Shown in pieces: positions 46,701 to 55,348 of a stretch of 64,000 nucleotides of DNA; position 1 is the first letter of the stretch, and every line of letters starts with the position of its first letter. The notes beneath the pieces were generated by a model that made no database searches, was not told the origin of the DNA, and was given only the letters and a program-made list of their open reading frames with translations. The stretch comes from Ignavibacteriota bacterium (GTDB lineage: Bacteria > Bacteroidota > Ignavibacteria > Ignavibacteriales > Melioribacteraceae). The DNA lies in NCBI GenBank assembly GCA_013112585.1, contig JABFGH010000003.1, forward strand, positions 1 through 64,000, written 5' to 3'. The position numbers and the translations under genes are program-made.

Positions 46701-47370
46701 GTCCGTTTGTAACGAACTCCGGTACAAACCCAAAACCGGTTAGAGGACCTGGACAATGGTATACTTTTTCTGCGTTTACTAATTTATCATCGGCTGGAAA
46801 AATATAGCTGACTTCATCTAATTGAGAAATTTCATTTACCGCTTGTTGATTAACTTTTAGCAGTAAAAAATGTGGAGGCAGATAAGGATTAAAAATAATT
46901 TCTGCACCGGCTGCGGTAAGGTTACTTTCATATTTAATTTTATTTAAGGAACGATGCAGAACGGTAATAACATAAAAATCATCCTGCATAGAATTTATTT
47001 TGCTGCTTAGTTTATCTTCAGCTTTTAGAGTTCCAACCCATCTAATACCTTGAAGTTTATCAAGATTATTAATATCGATTGTAGAAACAGAAACGGTTGT
47101 GCTTGATACTTTACCGTTAATAATAAATCCCAAGCTTTCAATTTCACTTTTTTGCTTGATGCTTAAAATATTTTCAAATTGAATTAGAAGATTTTGTTTA
47201 CCCTGAAAAGATTCCTTAGAAATCGATATCATTTTTGCCGGGGTAAAACTTCTGTTTTTAAGATTGATTTGATAAATATTTTGAGGCGCATTTTGTCCCC
47301 AAATTGTTGCAGTAATCATAATTAATAATAGTATTACTGCTGTGTAGCTTAGTGGTTTATATTTATGCAT
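43789..47370 (-). CDS. Secreted matrixin-like metalloprotease with seven CHB_HEX_C repeats and T9SS tail
   Basis: 1193 residues. Signal peptide near the N-terminus (TAVILLLIMITATIWGQ), then a propeptide-like region to about 210. The zinc site HEAGHGLGLNHSDD near residue 343, followed by VMYPFYGGP (Met-turn), makes it a matrixin/M10-type peptidase. After it come seven chitobiase/hexosaminidase C-terminal-type repeats with IYYTLDGTEPT or IRYTTDGSEPT, then an Ig-like domain (QPKNVTIEQGETAVLFVSAV), then the sorting tail NYPNPFNPST ending MLLIK. It would be exported and surface-bound. Substrate unknown; the repeats may hold it to glycans or the cell surface. Confidence 0.9.
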   Translation of the reverse strand: MHKYKPLSYTAVILLLIMITATIWGQNAPQNIYQINLKNRSFTPAKMISISKESFQGKQNLLIQFENILSIKQKSEIESLGFIINGKVSSTTVSVSTIDINNLDKLQGIRWVGTLKAEDKLSSKINSMQDDFYVITVLHRSLNKIKYESNLTAAGAEIIFNPYLPPHFLLLKVNQQAVNEISQLDEVSYIFPADDKLVNAEKVYHCPGPLTGFGFVPEFVTNGQGWDGPGLGSAALKYHFENGTPDVSGENAEVVAALETWSQYAAITWTSTSTAGQTKALDISWGANSHGDPFPFDGPSGVLAHCFYPGDLVSEPRAGDLHFDEDEFWQIGTGKDVYTIALHEAGHGLGLNHSDDINAVMYPFYGGPVSDLRQDDIDGIRSLYSTVNTSITSSPIFNPPSGTYPSPLEVRLAYGSGSNSSNTRIYYTLDGTEPTPYSFEFIPGTDYIFQRYSNTIKARAFRQNHTPSNVVTANYVLQQANPTVTNPVITPNSGTYNSTVSVSISCATDFAVIRYTTDGSEPTQASFAYGGPFNVIQSSIVKAKAFRADYSPSQTVSANYNILTQVSTPQFYPAQGGIFSEPISVTIFTETQGAQIYYTTDESEPTTSSTLYTNPFTVSSTTRIKAKAFLGQNSSTTADATFNIAITLPSPVLFPNGGSFTESVTVYIGSTVLGAVIRYTTNGAEPTSYSAIYTDPITLGVGEHTIKAKIYLDGYNPSQSTTAEFIVYTPNLVTVATPVVWPRTTQTFTVPIPLDITCATEDAVIRYTVGFGQLPADPTETGGGSITYTGPVNIGAPGSNMFLKVRAFKSGMAASEIVQTGQLSVVAPLGVVENPTFNPPPGVYNNTVQVAITSGTQFAGIIYTKDGTEPDTFLPITSPSATYSNPISTFKSTTYKTRGRRTFFSDSEIVTAEYIFACGAPTITPDSGSFIDTVTVTMSSLTDNAKIYYTLDGTEPGDSSFLYQQPILFNSGNYVLRAKAFKFGFENSITTFAEINVNAQSTLPTITTQPKNVTIEQGETAVLFVSAVGTPTPNYQWKRNGAILPGEVNDTLRFENAQLGDEGMYSVTVSNTAGSINSLVVNLTVNSLTSVEDILLSGIPTNFELLGNYPNPFNPSTKIRYAIPEQSNVKILIYNALGETVAVLSDQVKEAGYYDKNWDAGNLASGVYFLKINAASTKSNRKFNSVQKMLLIK

Positions 47371-47385
47371 AGCTTACTCCTTTTG

Positions 47386-47784
47386 TTAGAATACTTCAGT
47401 TAGTTCTGTTAAATTTTCTTTACTGATAAATAATTTTGCCCCTGCCATCAGTGCTTCATTTTGTGTCTCCTTATCAGCAAAGTGAGATACAATTACAATT
47501 TTTGCAGCAGGGTGTTTTTTGATTATTTCTTTTGTTGCTTCGATTCCATCAACCTCAATCATTTTTATATCCATCACAACCCAATCAGGATTAAATGTTT
47601 GATAAAGCAAGGAAGCACCCTCACCGTCATTGTGCTCAAGAAATTCATCAAAAGTATTAGATAGAATTTCTCTTATCACTTTTCGTATTCTGGGGTTATC
47701 ATCAACTATCATCAATTTCAATTTCTGCGCTCTTTTTTTTGAAATCAAAATAGCTGATAAAGGAGGGGAGGTAAATGAGGACAT
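47386..47784 (-). CDS. Stand-alone receiver-domain response regulator
   Basis: 132 residues, one CheY-like receiver domain after a 23-residue N-terminal extension. LMIVDDNPRIRKVI holds the acidic pair, WVVMDIKMIEVDGIEA the phospho-Asp, IVIVSHFADKE the switch Ser, and AKLFISKEN the Lys. No output domain follows, so it signals by protein contact or is a phosphate sink. It starts 15 bases beyond the metalloprotease end (same strand) and lies 260 bases from the NarL-type regulator gene. The cognate kinase may be the propeller kinase nearby; this is a guess. Confidence 0.85.
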   Translation of the reverse strand: MSSFTSPPLSAILISKKRAQKLKLMIVDDNPRIRKVIREILSNTFDEFLEHNDGEGASLLYQTFNPDWVVMDIKMIEVDGIEATKEIIKKHPAAKIVIVSHFADKETQNEALMAGAKLFISKENLTELTEVF

Positions 47785-47924
47785 CCACTCATATTTTATA
47801 GGTGAATACCCCTAGTTGTAATGAATTGATAAGTAGTTAAGTTGAGTAATCGCTGATTTGTTATCTTAAATTCAAATTCCTTTTATCGGCTTGAAGAATA
47901 CTTAAATATGAGATTACTTCGTCA

Positions 47925-47940
47925 TCCGTCAGCCGACGGA
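47925..47940. repeat. TCCGTC palindrome, copy 2
   Basis: TCCGTCAGCCGACGGA: the same 16-base palindrome as at 11088-11103 (loop in the other orientation). Both copies lie in a context with AAGTAGGGTT or GAGATTACTTC and a following AATGA word, so the repeated unit is longer than the palindrome. Confidence 0.6.
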
Positions 47941-48044
47941 CTCCTCGTAATGACTGGAAAATTAAGAAAGTATTTAACGGGTTGAGATTACCTCGTGCTC
48001 GAAATAAATTCTGTTTGTGATAAACTTTAAGATTTTGCTTTTAA

Positions 48045-48698
48045 TTATAGAATTGACTTATTAGTAAGAGCAAATTTAATTAAGCTATGTGATCCGCTTA
48101 AATTTAATTTTCGTGAGATATTCGTGCGGTGATTTTCAACTGTTTTTGAAGCAATGAATAATTCTTCGGCAATCTCTTTGCTTGTTTTGTTTTGAGCAAC
48201 CATTCGTAAAATGTTACGTTCTGTTTTAGTAAGATCATTAATTGAAGGGGAGCTATCCGAGAGTGACTGCATTTTTTTCTGACGGTTAATCAGGTATTTA
48301 GAAATAAGCGGGCTGATATAGTAGCTGCCTTTTGAAACTTCCTTGATGCAGTCAACAATATCATCAACAGCATTTTCTTTTAGAACATAGCCTGAAGCAC
48401 CTATATCCATTGCTTCGTTAAACATGTCTTCATCTTTGTACATGGTTAAAAAAACAATTTTTATTTCAACTTGTTCTTCAATAATTTTTCTGGCAACTTC
48501 AATACCGCTCATTTCAGGCATTTCAACATCAAGTGTAATTATATCAGCAGGTGATTCTTGTAAAGCTGTAAATGCTTCAATTCCGTTTGAGGCTTGTGCA
48601 ATTACTTCAAATCTTTCTTCTGTTTCTAAAACCGTTTTAAGTCCCTTGCGCATCAGCGGATGATCATCAGCTACAATTATTTTTATTTTATCACTCAT
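48045..48698 (-). CDS. NarL/LuxR-type response regulator
   Basis: 217 residues. Receiver domain: IIVADDHPLMRKGLKTVLE, phospho-Asp in ADIITLDVEMPEMSG, IVFLTMYKDED, and YVLKENAVDDI with the Lys. C-terminal GerE helix-turn-helix: LTKTERNILRMVAQNKTSKE, IAEELFIASKTVENHRTNIS. It overlaps the kinase gene by eight bases (48691-48698), so kinase and regulator are translated together and form a two-component system. It should bind DNA as a dimer after phosphorylation. Confidence 0.94.
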   Translation of the reverse strand: MSDKIKIIVADDHPLMRKGLKTVLETEERFEVIAQASNGIEAFTALQESPADIITLDVEMPEMSGIEVARKIIEEQVEIKIVFLTMYKDEDMFNEAMDIGASGYVLKENAVDDIVDCIKEVSKGSYYISPLISKYLINRQKKMQSLSDSSPSINDLTKTERNILRMVAQNKTSKEIAEELFIASKTVENHRTNISRKLNLSGSHSLIKFALTNKSIL

Positions 48699-51600
48699 TT
48701 TTATTAACCGGAATAATTATTTTAACTTTTGTTCCTTTACCCAATTCAGATTTAACTTCAACCTTTCCCTTTAACAGTTGTAACCGTCTTTCAATGTTTT
48801 GAATTCCAAAACCATTTTTATTTTTTGCTTCATCAGTATTAAAGCCTTTCCCATTGTCTGAAATACTCATAGTCACTGTTTCATTAAAACGGCTTATGCT
48901 GACCGATGCTTCACTCGCTTCGGAATGTTTAATAATATTGTTTACACATTCCTGCACTACACGATAAACATTAATTTCATTATCCTTTGAAAAAAGATCA
49001 TCAATATTTGTATCCTCAATTTCAAAACTCACATTATGTATTTCATCCACATTTGTAATTATTGATTTAATCGCTTTCGTTAAGCCCAATCTCTTTAACT
49101 GATAAGGGTGAAGGTTGTATGAAATCTGTCGTACTTCATCAAGTGCGGAAGATGCGGAAGAGGAGATTTCATTAAACTGCTGTTTTGAATTTTCATTGTC
49201 GTTAGTTTTTAAACCAAGCAGAGCCCGGTTTTTAATGATAAGCAAATTTTGCCCGAAGCTGTCATGCAGCTCCGAAGCTATTCTTTCACGCTCAGCTTCT
49301 TGTGAGTTTATAAGTCTCTCAGAAAAAACTTCCTGTGCTTTTTTTTCTCTCTCTAAATTCATTATTCGTTTTCGGTAAAAATAAAACCCAATTGAAATTA
49401 GAAGAAGAGTAAATAAAATTCTAAATAACCAAGTTGACCAGAAGGGGGGAGAGATCATGATATTTATGGAAGCAGTATTACTGCTCCAAACTCCGCTATG
49501 GTTTGTTGCTTTAACTTTAAATACATATTCACCCGGATCAAGATGAGTATAGTTTGCAAAACGCCTGCTGCCTGCCTCAATCCAATTCTTATCTAATCCT
49601 TGCAGCATATAAGCATATTTGTTTTTTGCCGGACTCGTAAAATCGAGCGAGCTGTATTCGAAAGAAAAATTATTGTCTTTGTACGATAAGCTTATTATTT
49701 CAGTAAATTCTATATCTTTTTCAAGTTCTACATCCGAGTTATAAACTTTAAATGATGTAAATACAACTTGCGGTTCAAAGTCACTTTCTAAAATATTTTT
49801 TGGATGAAAATAATTAATTCCCAAAGTTCCGCCGAAATACATTGTTCCATCAGCAGATTTAAAATGAGCATCAGGATTAAATTCTCCCTTCTGCAACCCA
49901 TCATTAAAATTATAATTTTTTATCGAATAATTATTCGGATCAAATTTGGTAATTCCTTTTAGCGTGCTTATCCAAAGCATACCGTTATCATCTTCAAGTA
50001 TGCCGCAGATAATTGCGCTGGCAAATCCTTCTGCTTCAGAAAAAGAAATAAACGAATTTGATTCAGGGATAAATTTATTCAATCCTCCGCCCCAGGTACC
50101 CGCCCATAATTCACCCTTTTTTGATAAATATAATTCTGTAACAAGATCACTGCTAATTGAATTTTTATCATTACTTAAGTTTTTGAAGTGGGTAAAAATT
50201 TGTGTGGTTTTATCAAATTTATTTAATCCGCCGCCGTAGGTTCCAATCCATATAAACCCGGCACTATCTTCGCAGATTGATAAAATACTATTATGGCTAA
50301 TTCCTTTTTCATCAGTTGGATCAAACATATAATTGATAAACTTATTTTCTTCTCGATTAAAATAACTTAATCCGCCGCCATTTGTTCCTATCCATAATTT
50401 GTTTTCACTATCCTCAAAAATTGCTCTTACATCATTTAACGGAAGATCGTATTTACCCTTGCCCTCTTTATAAATCGTAAAGGAATCCCGTTTTCTATTA
50501 TACTTACAAAGCCCGCCGTAATAAGTGCCAACCCAAAGATCATCGTTGTGATCAACCAGCAATGATCTAATTGTATTACTTGATATTGCACCCTTAATAT
50601 TATTATTCTCCCGATAAAAACTATACTTGCCGGTTTTTAAATTTAGTCGGTTTAAGCCGCCCCCATAAGTGCCAATCCAAATATTGCTCCGGTTATCTTC
50701 CGTAATTGAAAAAACAAAATTATTGTTTAATGAATTTTCATTATTCGGATTATTCTTCAAATGAAAAAACATTTTAGGTTTTATGTCGGTTTTATTTATC
50801 CCTTCAACTAAGGTTCCAATCCAGATATTATTTGATTTATCTTCGTAGATAGAGCGAATATTGTTCGTGCTAAGACTTTTTGAATTTACTGGATCAGCTG
50901 CTATGTGATGTAGAGCTTCGGAAATAGTATCATACAAGTACACTCCATTAGCCAATGTGGCAATCCAAATTTTACCTTGAGAATCTCGTAATAAAGATAA
51001 AATAATTTTACCGCTCAGGTTATCAAATGGATGAACGGAATTATTGGTGTTGTAAAACTTCTCTTTGCGTGGATCAAATTTGTTTAATCCGTTTCCGTAA
51101 GTGCCTACCCAAAGTATTCCATTATCATCGCAAAGCATGGTCGGAATAATATCATTGTTCAATGAGAATTTATTTTGAGGGTCATTAAAATAATGCTTAA
51201 TTACTTTGCCGTGCCGGTTAAGTTTAATTAAACCCGCCCCATCTGTCCCAATCCAAATATTTCCATCAGCATCTTCGCACAAACTAAATATCTTTTCTTT
51301 GGCTAAATTATTTTCACCTAATTTTTGCAGAATAATTTTTGAGAAATTGTCGGTTGAATAATCAAACTTATTTAATCCTCCTCCATAAGTGCCTACCCAT
51401 AAATTATTATTCTTATCAACATGAACTCGTTCAACCACATTGTTGCTTAAACTGGTAGAATCATTTTCATTGTGAAAATAATTTTTAAAGCTATTATATT
51501 CAGGATCATACCGGCTTAATCCACCGCCATAAATACCAACCCAAATATAACCGAGTGAATCTTCGCAGATTGACCATACATAATTTGCAGAGAGAGAAGT

Positions 51601-51918
51601 TGAATCGCCGGGAATATTTTTAAAGACCTTCATCTCATAACCGTCGTATCGGTTTAACCCTTCCTCAGTACCGAACCACATAAAACCTTTGCTATCCTGA
51701 AAAATTGTATTTATCGTTCCCTGGGAAAGTCCTGATTCGAGTGAGATATGTTCGAAATCAAATTTGTTTTCCTGAGCAACAAGCATGATTGCTGCAAGCT
51801 GAAAAAGAATCGATATGAGAATTTTAAGTTTCAATTTTATAAAAGGATAGTTTATCTGATAAAAAATTATACAAATATTTTTATTTAGATGGAAGAAGTA
51901 AAATATTAAGTGAGGCAA
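48691..51918 (-). CDS. Sensor histidine kinase with two-component propeller (Reg_prop, HisKA_3)
   Basis: 1075 residues from the ATG at 51918; a TTG at 51834 would give a cleaner signal peptide (LKILISILFQLAAIMLVAQ) and may be the true start. The outer part is two seven-bladed-type propellers with many GTYGGGLNKFD, IWIGTDGAGLIKLN and LWVGTYYGGLCKYN blades (to about residue 690), then a Y_Y_Y Ig-like domain. A transmembrane helix (WLFRILFTLLLISIGFYF) leads to a HisKA_3 region with the His in ASELHDSFGQNLL, and an HATPase domain (VVQECVNNIIKHSEA, NGKGFNTDEA, GFGIQNIERR). It senses an outside signal and phosphorylates the overlapping regulator. Confidence 0.93.
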   Translation of the reverse strand: MPHLIFYFFHLNKNICIIFYQINYPFIKLKLKILISILFQLAAIMLVAQENKFDFEHISLESGLSQGTINTIFQDSKGFMWFGTEEGLNRYDGYEMKVFKNIPGDSTSLSANYVWSICEDSLGYIWVGIYGGGLSRYDPEYNSFKNYFHNENDSTSLSNNVVERVHVDKNNNLWVGTYGGGLNKFDYSTDNFSKIILQKLGENNLAKEKIFSLCEDADGNIWIGTDGAGLIKLNRHGKVIKHYFNDPQNKFSLNNDIIPTMLCDDNGILWVGTYGNGLNKFDPRKEKFYNTNNSVHPFDNLSGKIILSLLRDSQGKIWIATLANGVYLYDTISEALHHIAADPVNSKSLSTNNIRSIYEDKSNNIWIGTLVEGINKTDIKPKMFFHLKNNPNNENSLNNNFVFSITEDNRSNIWIGTYGGGLNRLNLKTGKYSFYRENNNIKGAISSNTIRSLLVDHNDDLWVGTYYGGLCKYNRKRDSFTIYKEGKGKYDLPLNDVRAIFEDSENKLWIGTNGGGLSYFNREENKFINYMFDPTDEKGISHNSILSICEDSAGFIWIGTYGGGLNKFDKTTQIFTHFKNLSNDKNSISSDLVTELYLSKKGELWAGTWGGGLNKFIPESNSFISFSEAEGFASAIICGILEDDNGMLWISTLKGITKFDPNNYSIKNYNFNDGLQKGEFNPDAHFKSADGTMYFGGTLGINYFHPKNILESDFEPQVVFTSFKVYNSDVELEKDIEFTEIISLSYKDNNFSFEYSSLDFTSPAKNKYAYMLQGLDKNWIEAGSRRFANYTHLDPGEYVFKVKATNHSGVWSSNTASINIMISPPFWSTWLFRILFTLLLISIGFYFYRKRIMNLEREKKAQEVFSERLINSQEAERERIASELHDSFGQNLLIIKNRALLGLKTNDNENSKQQFNEISSSASSALDEVRQISYNLHPYQLKRLGLTKAIKSIITNVDEIHNVSFEIEDTNIDDLFSKDNEINVYRVVQECVNNIIKHSEASEASVSISRFNETVTMSISDNGKGFNTDEAKNKNGFGIQNIERRLQLLKGKVEVKSELGKGTKVKIIIPVNKNE

Positions 51919-52100
51919 TAAGAGCGGGTCAATTAAAAAATGAGTTGAGGCTGAATAGTAAATCTAAAACCAATGGCAGTTTCCAAGCAGCAAAAGCAAA
52001 CCATTTGCATTGTTGATCATTTCAAAAAGTTATCGTCAATGCATCAAAAGATGTCAACTCTAAAAAGAAGAGTTGGCATCTTGCCCGTGAATCAAAATAA

Positions 52101-52400
52101 AGATCATTTCTTCGCTTTTGGAAAATAGGATCTTTGGAAAAAGTTTTAATTTATTATTGATGATTGATAATTTGACAATACCAGGATAGGGATTACTGAT
52201 TTTGATTTAAGAACACTGATTAACGATTTTCGATTTTTGATCTTTTTTTACTTCTCAAATCTAAAATCTATAATCAAAAATCGTAATTCATGTTTTCTAA
52301 GATTGCTCATTTTGATTTTTTTTCATCGGAAGTATGATTAAAAAAATGATCGACAATGCTTTCCAAAGATATAATCTCATTCAGGGATTCCATCTTAATG
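52101..52400. repeat. Long intergenic repeat, copy 1
   Basis: Shares many identical blocks with 55392-55757: AGATCAT, ATAGGATCTTTGG, AATTTATTATTGAT, ATAGGGATTACTGATTT, and a long shared block through the middle (ACGATTTTCGATTTTTGATC). It ends in the structured segment with AAGAT, AATCTC, GATT, ATCTT (52366-52396). Both copies lie directly beyond the 3' end of a reverse-strand T9SS-type gene. Confidence 0.8.
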
Positions 52401-52403
52401 AAA

Positions 52404-52437
52404 ACAAAAAGCCGCCAAGCAATAATTGAAAGGCGGC
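52404..52437 (-). terminator. Rho-independent terminator of the frameshifted T9SS gene
   Basis: On the reverse strand GCCGCC, a 15-base loop, GGCGGC, then TTTTTGTTTTC. It lies 59 bases past the stop of the 52496-53633 gene. A near copy ends the 55797-57077 gene. Confidence 0.75.
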
Positions 52438-52495
52438 TTTCTAATCATTCTCTTTTTTCTTTTATACTGACTACTGAATTCTGACTACTGGCTTC

Positions 52496-53633
52496 TTATT
52501 TTAGAAGCATCATCTTCCTACTGGCAACATAGTCATTTGCCTGAATTCTATAAATATAAACACCACTTGAAATCCGTCGGCTGACGGAACTTGCATCAAA
52601 CTTCACTTCATATCTTCCTTTTGCTTGTGTTGTATTTACAAGTGTCATTACCTCTGCACCCAGCACATCGTAAATTTTTAGGCTTACATTACCGGCATTT
52701 GGTAGCTGATATTTGATTGTAGTTGTTGGGTTAAACGGATTCGGATAATTCTGAGATAAATCATAAGTAGTTATTTCTCCGGCTCCGTTATAGTTTAAGG
52801 TAACTGCTCCGGATTTTTCCAATAAATTACTTTCGCAGAATATTGTTGCTAAGTTTGGATCCGCTTCAACATTGTAATCAACTACAAGTCTCATTTTTAC
52901 TGTTCTGCTGCCTATGCCATCGGTTTCAATTATGTAGTTAATATTATCATATACTTCAAGATTGTTTTCATCAAAAGTTACATTGTCATATACTCCGAGA
53001 ACATCACCGCTTATATTATCAACCAACTGTACTTTGTAATTAATAAAATCTCCTTCTTCCAGTATCTGTTCTTCTTCTGATACTACACCGTATTTTACTG
53101 AGTATGCAAGTTGAGAATTATTATTTACTTCGAATGGTAATGATTCAAGATAGCTGTTTAATGAAATTAGATCAGTAAAGTTTGTCGTGTCTGAAAGTGG
53201 TTCAAATTCAATTACTTCTCCATCAATCATTATGTCATTTAGTTCAAAGAAGAATACACTTTGGTTGTAGTTAATTAGTCCTTCTCTTCCTACTGATTGA
53301 AAATTTGCTGCCAATATCCGTAATACTAAACTTATGAGGACTAGTACCATAATTTGAAAAACTATATCCAAGAGAAACGCTGGTTATATTATTAGCATTG
53401 CTTGGCAATGTGCTTAAATTAAATTCATACTTTGTTCTTGCAAATTCAACATCATCTCCTTCTCGTTTATAACCAATGTCGTGAGAAAAGGTACCGTAGG
53501 TATAATAGTCAGTACCAGTTTTAGGGACATAAATCACAACTATTTCTTTACTTCCTGTGAAATTTTCAGCTGTGATAATACTTACGGCTCCTAATAAAAG
53601 GAGTATTATGGCAGAATAAGAGAATCTTTTCAT
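52496..53633 (-). pseudogene. Frameshifted secreted protein with T9SS tail
   Basis: The reading frame from the ATG at 53633 (strong GAGGT site upstream) gives a signal peptide KRFSYSAIILLLLGAVSII and about 100 mature residues up to TDIGSKFS. It then loses frame at the AAAA run 53300-53303, whose gain or loss of one base would restore continuity. The next frame continues with SVGREGLINYNQSVFFFELN, a domain of about 170 residues, and a full sorting tail NYPNPFNPTT ending MLLK. Two frames therefore make one gene. It is a genuine break or a sequencing error. The tail contains the peptide VSRRI, encoded by the TCCGTC palindrome. Confidence 0.8.
52573..52588. repeat. TCCGTC palindrome inside a coding region, copy 3
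   Basis: TCCGTCGGCTGACGGA is identical to the intergenic copy at 11088-11103, but lies within the sorting tail of the 52496-53633 gene, encoding residues Val-Ser-Arg-Arg-Ile between DASS and SSGVYIY. Paralogues have only a short turn at this place. Confidence 0.7.
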
Positions 53634-53781
53634 TTTAACCTCTTTTTGATTATTGAATAATATTTTCTTTGAAAATGAATAATTTCCATCGAATAGAGAA
53701 ATTATTATATTATAAATAGGAATAGCCACTTCTTTCTCATGAAAGATTAAATAGGTTGCTGACCTAACCGGCTATTTCAAT

Positions 53782-53806
53782 GGCGGTGTTACAGCACCGC
53801 CTTTTT
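53782..53806 (+). terminator. GGCGGTG hairpin with T tract
   Basis: GGCGGTG at 53782-53788 pairs with CACCGCC at 53795-53801, followed by TTTTT on the forward strand. No forward gene precedes it, so it may act from the other side or be a decayed part; the lipoprotein gene ends at 53818 on the reverse strand. Confidence 0.45.
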
Positions 53807-53817
53807 AATTTCGAAAG

Positions 53818-54864
53818 CTAATTACCTCCTTTTTTTAACACTCCGTGATAAATTAAATTTAAATTTGTTGAAGATTCATACGTTATAAAAAACACTTCTT
53901 TTTCAAATAGGGCAGCTCCAAAAATTTGCGTTCTGGCTTTATTGAAGTAAAATAAATATTCTTGATTTGATCCATTGTAATGAACAAGCCCATCAGTCAT
54001 AAGTAAAAATATATCCTTATTAGTTCTTCCCCATATCCTTTGATAAAAGTTCGGATTTTGAATTGTTAAAAATGTTTGAAACTGATTGTTATTACGCAGA
54101 GCTACTTCTTGACCTAAAATAAAATGTACTCTTCCATCAATTAAACTAATGCCAGCTTCCTTTCCTCTCGTCCATACACTTCTATATAACAACTTGCTCG
54201 TCTCAGGAGAATATTCAAAGATTTGAGTACTGTCGAAATTTATTCCTTCTCCAGGCAAGGGTACTTGTAAGTATATTTTTCCATCAACTTCGTCCCTATA
54301 AAGGTGTGCAATAACACCTCTAATTCCATCAGTATTAAGCATCTTCCAACTATTATCAAAATGTGCAATCACACTATTTGTGTAATATGAATTAGCATCT
54401 GGATAGGCTCCAAATGCATATATATCATTAGGTGCTTCACCCCAGATGTTATTAATACCAATGTTTTTCTGTCCATTTTTTACTAGTGTTGCAAATTCAT
54501 ACCATTCAACTCCATTATACCTCCATATTTTTCCACCGCTACCTCCCATCCAAACATTATCTGGTGCAAATCCAAAAACAGAGTTAGGTGAAAATGAGCG
54601 CACAGTACTATCAGTTTTCCAGCTAACCCCATCAAAGTGAAAAATAGTTTTATCAAGATCACCACCAGGGCTAGTCGCCCAAACATCATCCGGTGAGCTA
54701 CCCCAAATTCTATAAATTGTATTATATGGATAGTTCAAAGTATCAACTGTCCATGTATAATCTCTTCTTCCTGGCTGCTCTTCAACAATAGGTGGCTCTG
54801 TTGAATCGCATGAGCATCCAAATATTGTTATTGTTAAAAATAAAGTCGTTAATAATTTTTTCAT
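53818..54864 (-). CDS. Lipoprotein with beta-propeller-like repeats
   Basis: 348 residues. Signal with lipobox LTITIFGCSCDSTEPP, so a Cys near 17-19 is the anchor. Repeats such as IYRIWGSSPDDVWATSPGG, VFGFAPDNVWMGGSGGKIW, INNIWGEAPNDIYAFG and RIWGRTNKDIFLLMTDG mark a propeller of the W-G-x-x-x-x-D-V/I-W/F type, seen in many Bacteroidota lipoproteins of unknown role. Its ATG overlaps the stop of a 37-codon frame upstream (TGA within ATGA). No ligand predicted. Confidence 0.8.
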   Translation of the reverse strand: MKKLLTTLFLTITIFGCSCDSTEPPIVEEQPGRRDYTWTVDTLNYPYNTIYRIWGSSPDDVWATSPGGDLDKTIFHFDGVSWKTDSTVRSFSPNSVFGFAPDNVWMGGSGGKIWRYNGVEWYEFATLVKNGQKNIGINNIWGEAPNDIYAFGAYPDANSYYTNSVIAHFDNSWKMLNTDGIRGVIAHLYRDEVDGKIYLQVPLPGEGINFDSTQIFEYSPETSKLLYRSVWTRGKEAGISLIDGRVHFILGQEVALRNNNQFQTFLTIQNPNFYQRIWGRTNKDIFLLMTDGLVHYNGSNQEYLFYFNKARTQIFGAALFEKEVFFITYESSTNLNLIYHGVLKKGGN

Positions 54865-54974
54865 TTTGCCGCCTCAAGTTTTTCTTTTACTTCATCAAAC
54901 TTAAGTATTACAATTTTTATTTGCCCTGTTAATATTTGGTGCTTCTTAATTGTTTCCCATATTCTGTAGTGCAT
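54861..54974 (-). CDS. Short upstream ORF coupled to the lipoprotein gene
   Basis: 37 codons: MHYRIWETIKKHQILTGQIK followed by IVILKFDEVKEKLEAAK. Its TGA stop shares bases with the ATG of the lipoprotein gene, the arrangement of translational coupling. A weak AGGG sits about ten bases ahead of its ATG. It is basic with amphipathic helices. It may be a leader peptide or a small protein; I know no homologue, and a chance frame is possible. Confidence 0.4.
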   Translation of the reverse strand: MHYRIWETIKKHQILTGQIKIVILKFDEVKEKLEAAK

Positions 54975-55348
54975 TTTAAAACCCTATAAAAACAATAATT
55001 TACTCTGTGCTGTGTGGCACAACTTAAATGCCGTTTCGTTTTCAGTCTGTTTTCGCACTTTCAAAAATGAGTTTTTGCCAATTCGGTTATTTGTAAAGGT
55101 TAAGTTTACCACTTTTATTTTAAGACAAATTGTGCTAAATGGGGTTTGAGATAATGCTCTTGTCAGTTCCGGTTTTATCGCAGGGCTTTGATGAATATTA
55201 ATTTACTGATAACAAAGTAATAATTAAAAATCTTGTAATTGTTTTAATTAGTTTATCAAGTCCCAAAATTAGTTTACAAGTTTTTGTTTAATATTCATAA
55301 TTACCCCTTCATTCTTGTCCCCTTATCCAACGCTGCCGACAATGATTT

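Larger units (their letters stand above)
51919..52495. other. Intergenic region with hairpin and part of the long repeat
   Basis: 577 bases, no gene. A strong imperfect hairpin is at 52048-52082 (AAGATG-CAACTCT against AGAGTTG-CATCTT). From 52101 the sequence belongs to the long repeat that recurs at 55392-55757. The left 120 bases show no feature that I can identify. Confidence 0.6.

Noticed and set aside
52496-53729. Two separate overlapping genes
   Set aside because: One part has a signal peptide and no tail, the other a tail and no signal peptide; they join cleanly at a homopolymer, so one frameshifted gene is the simpler reading.
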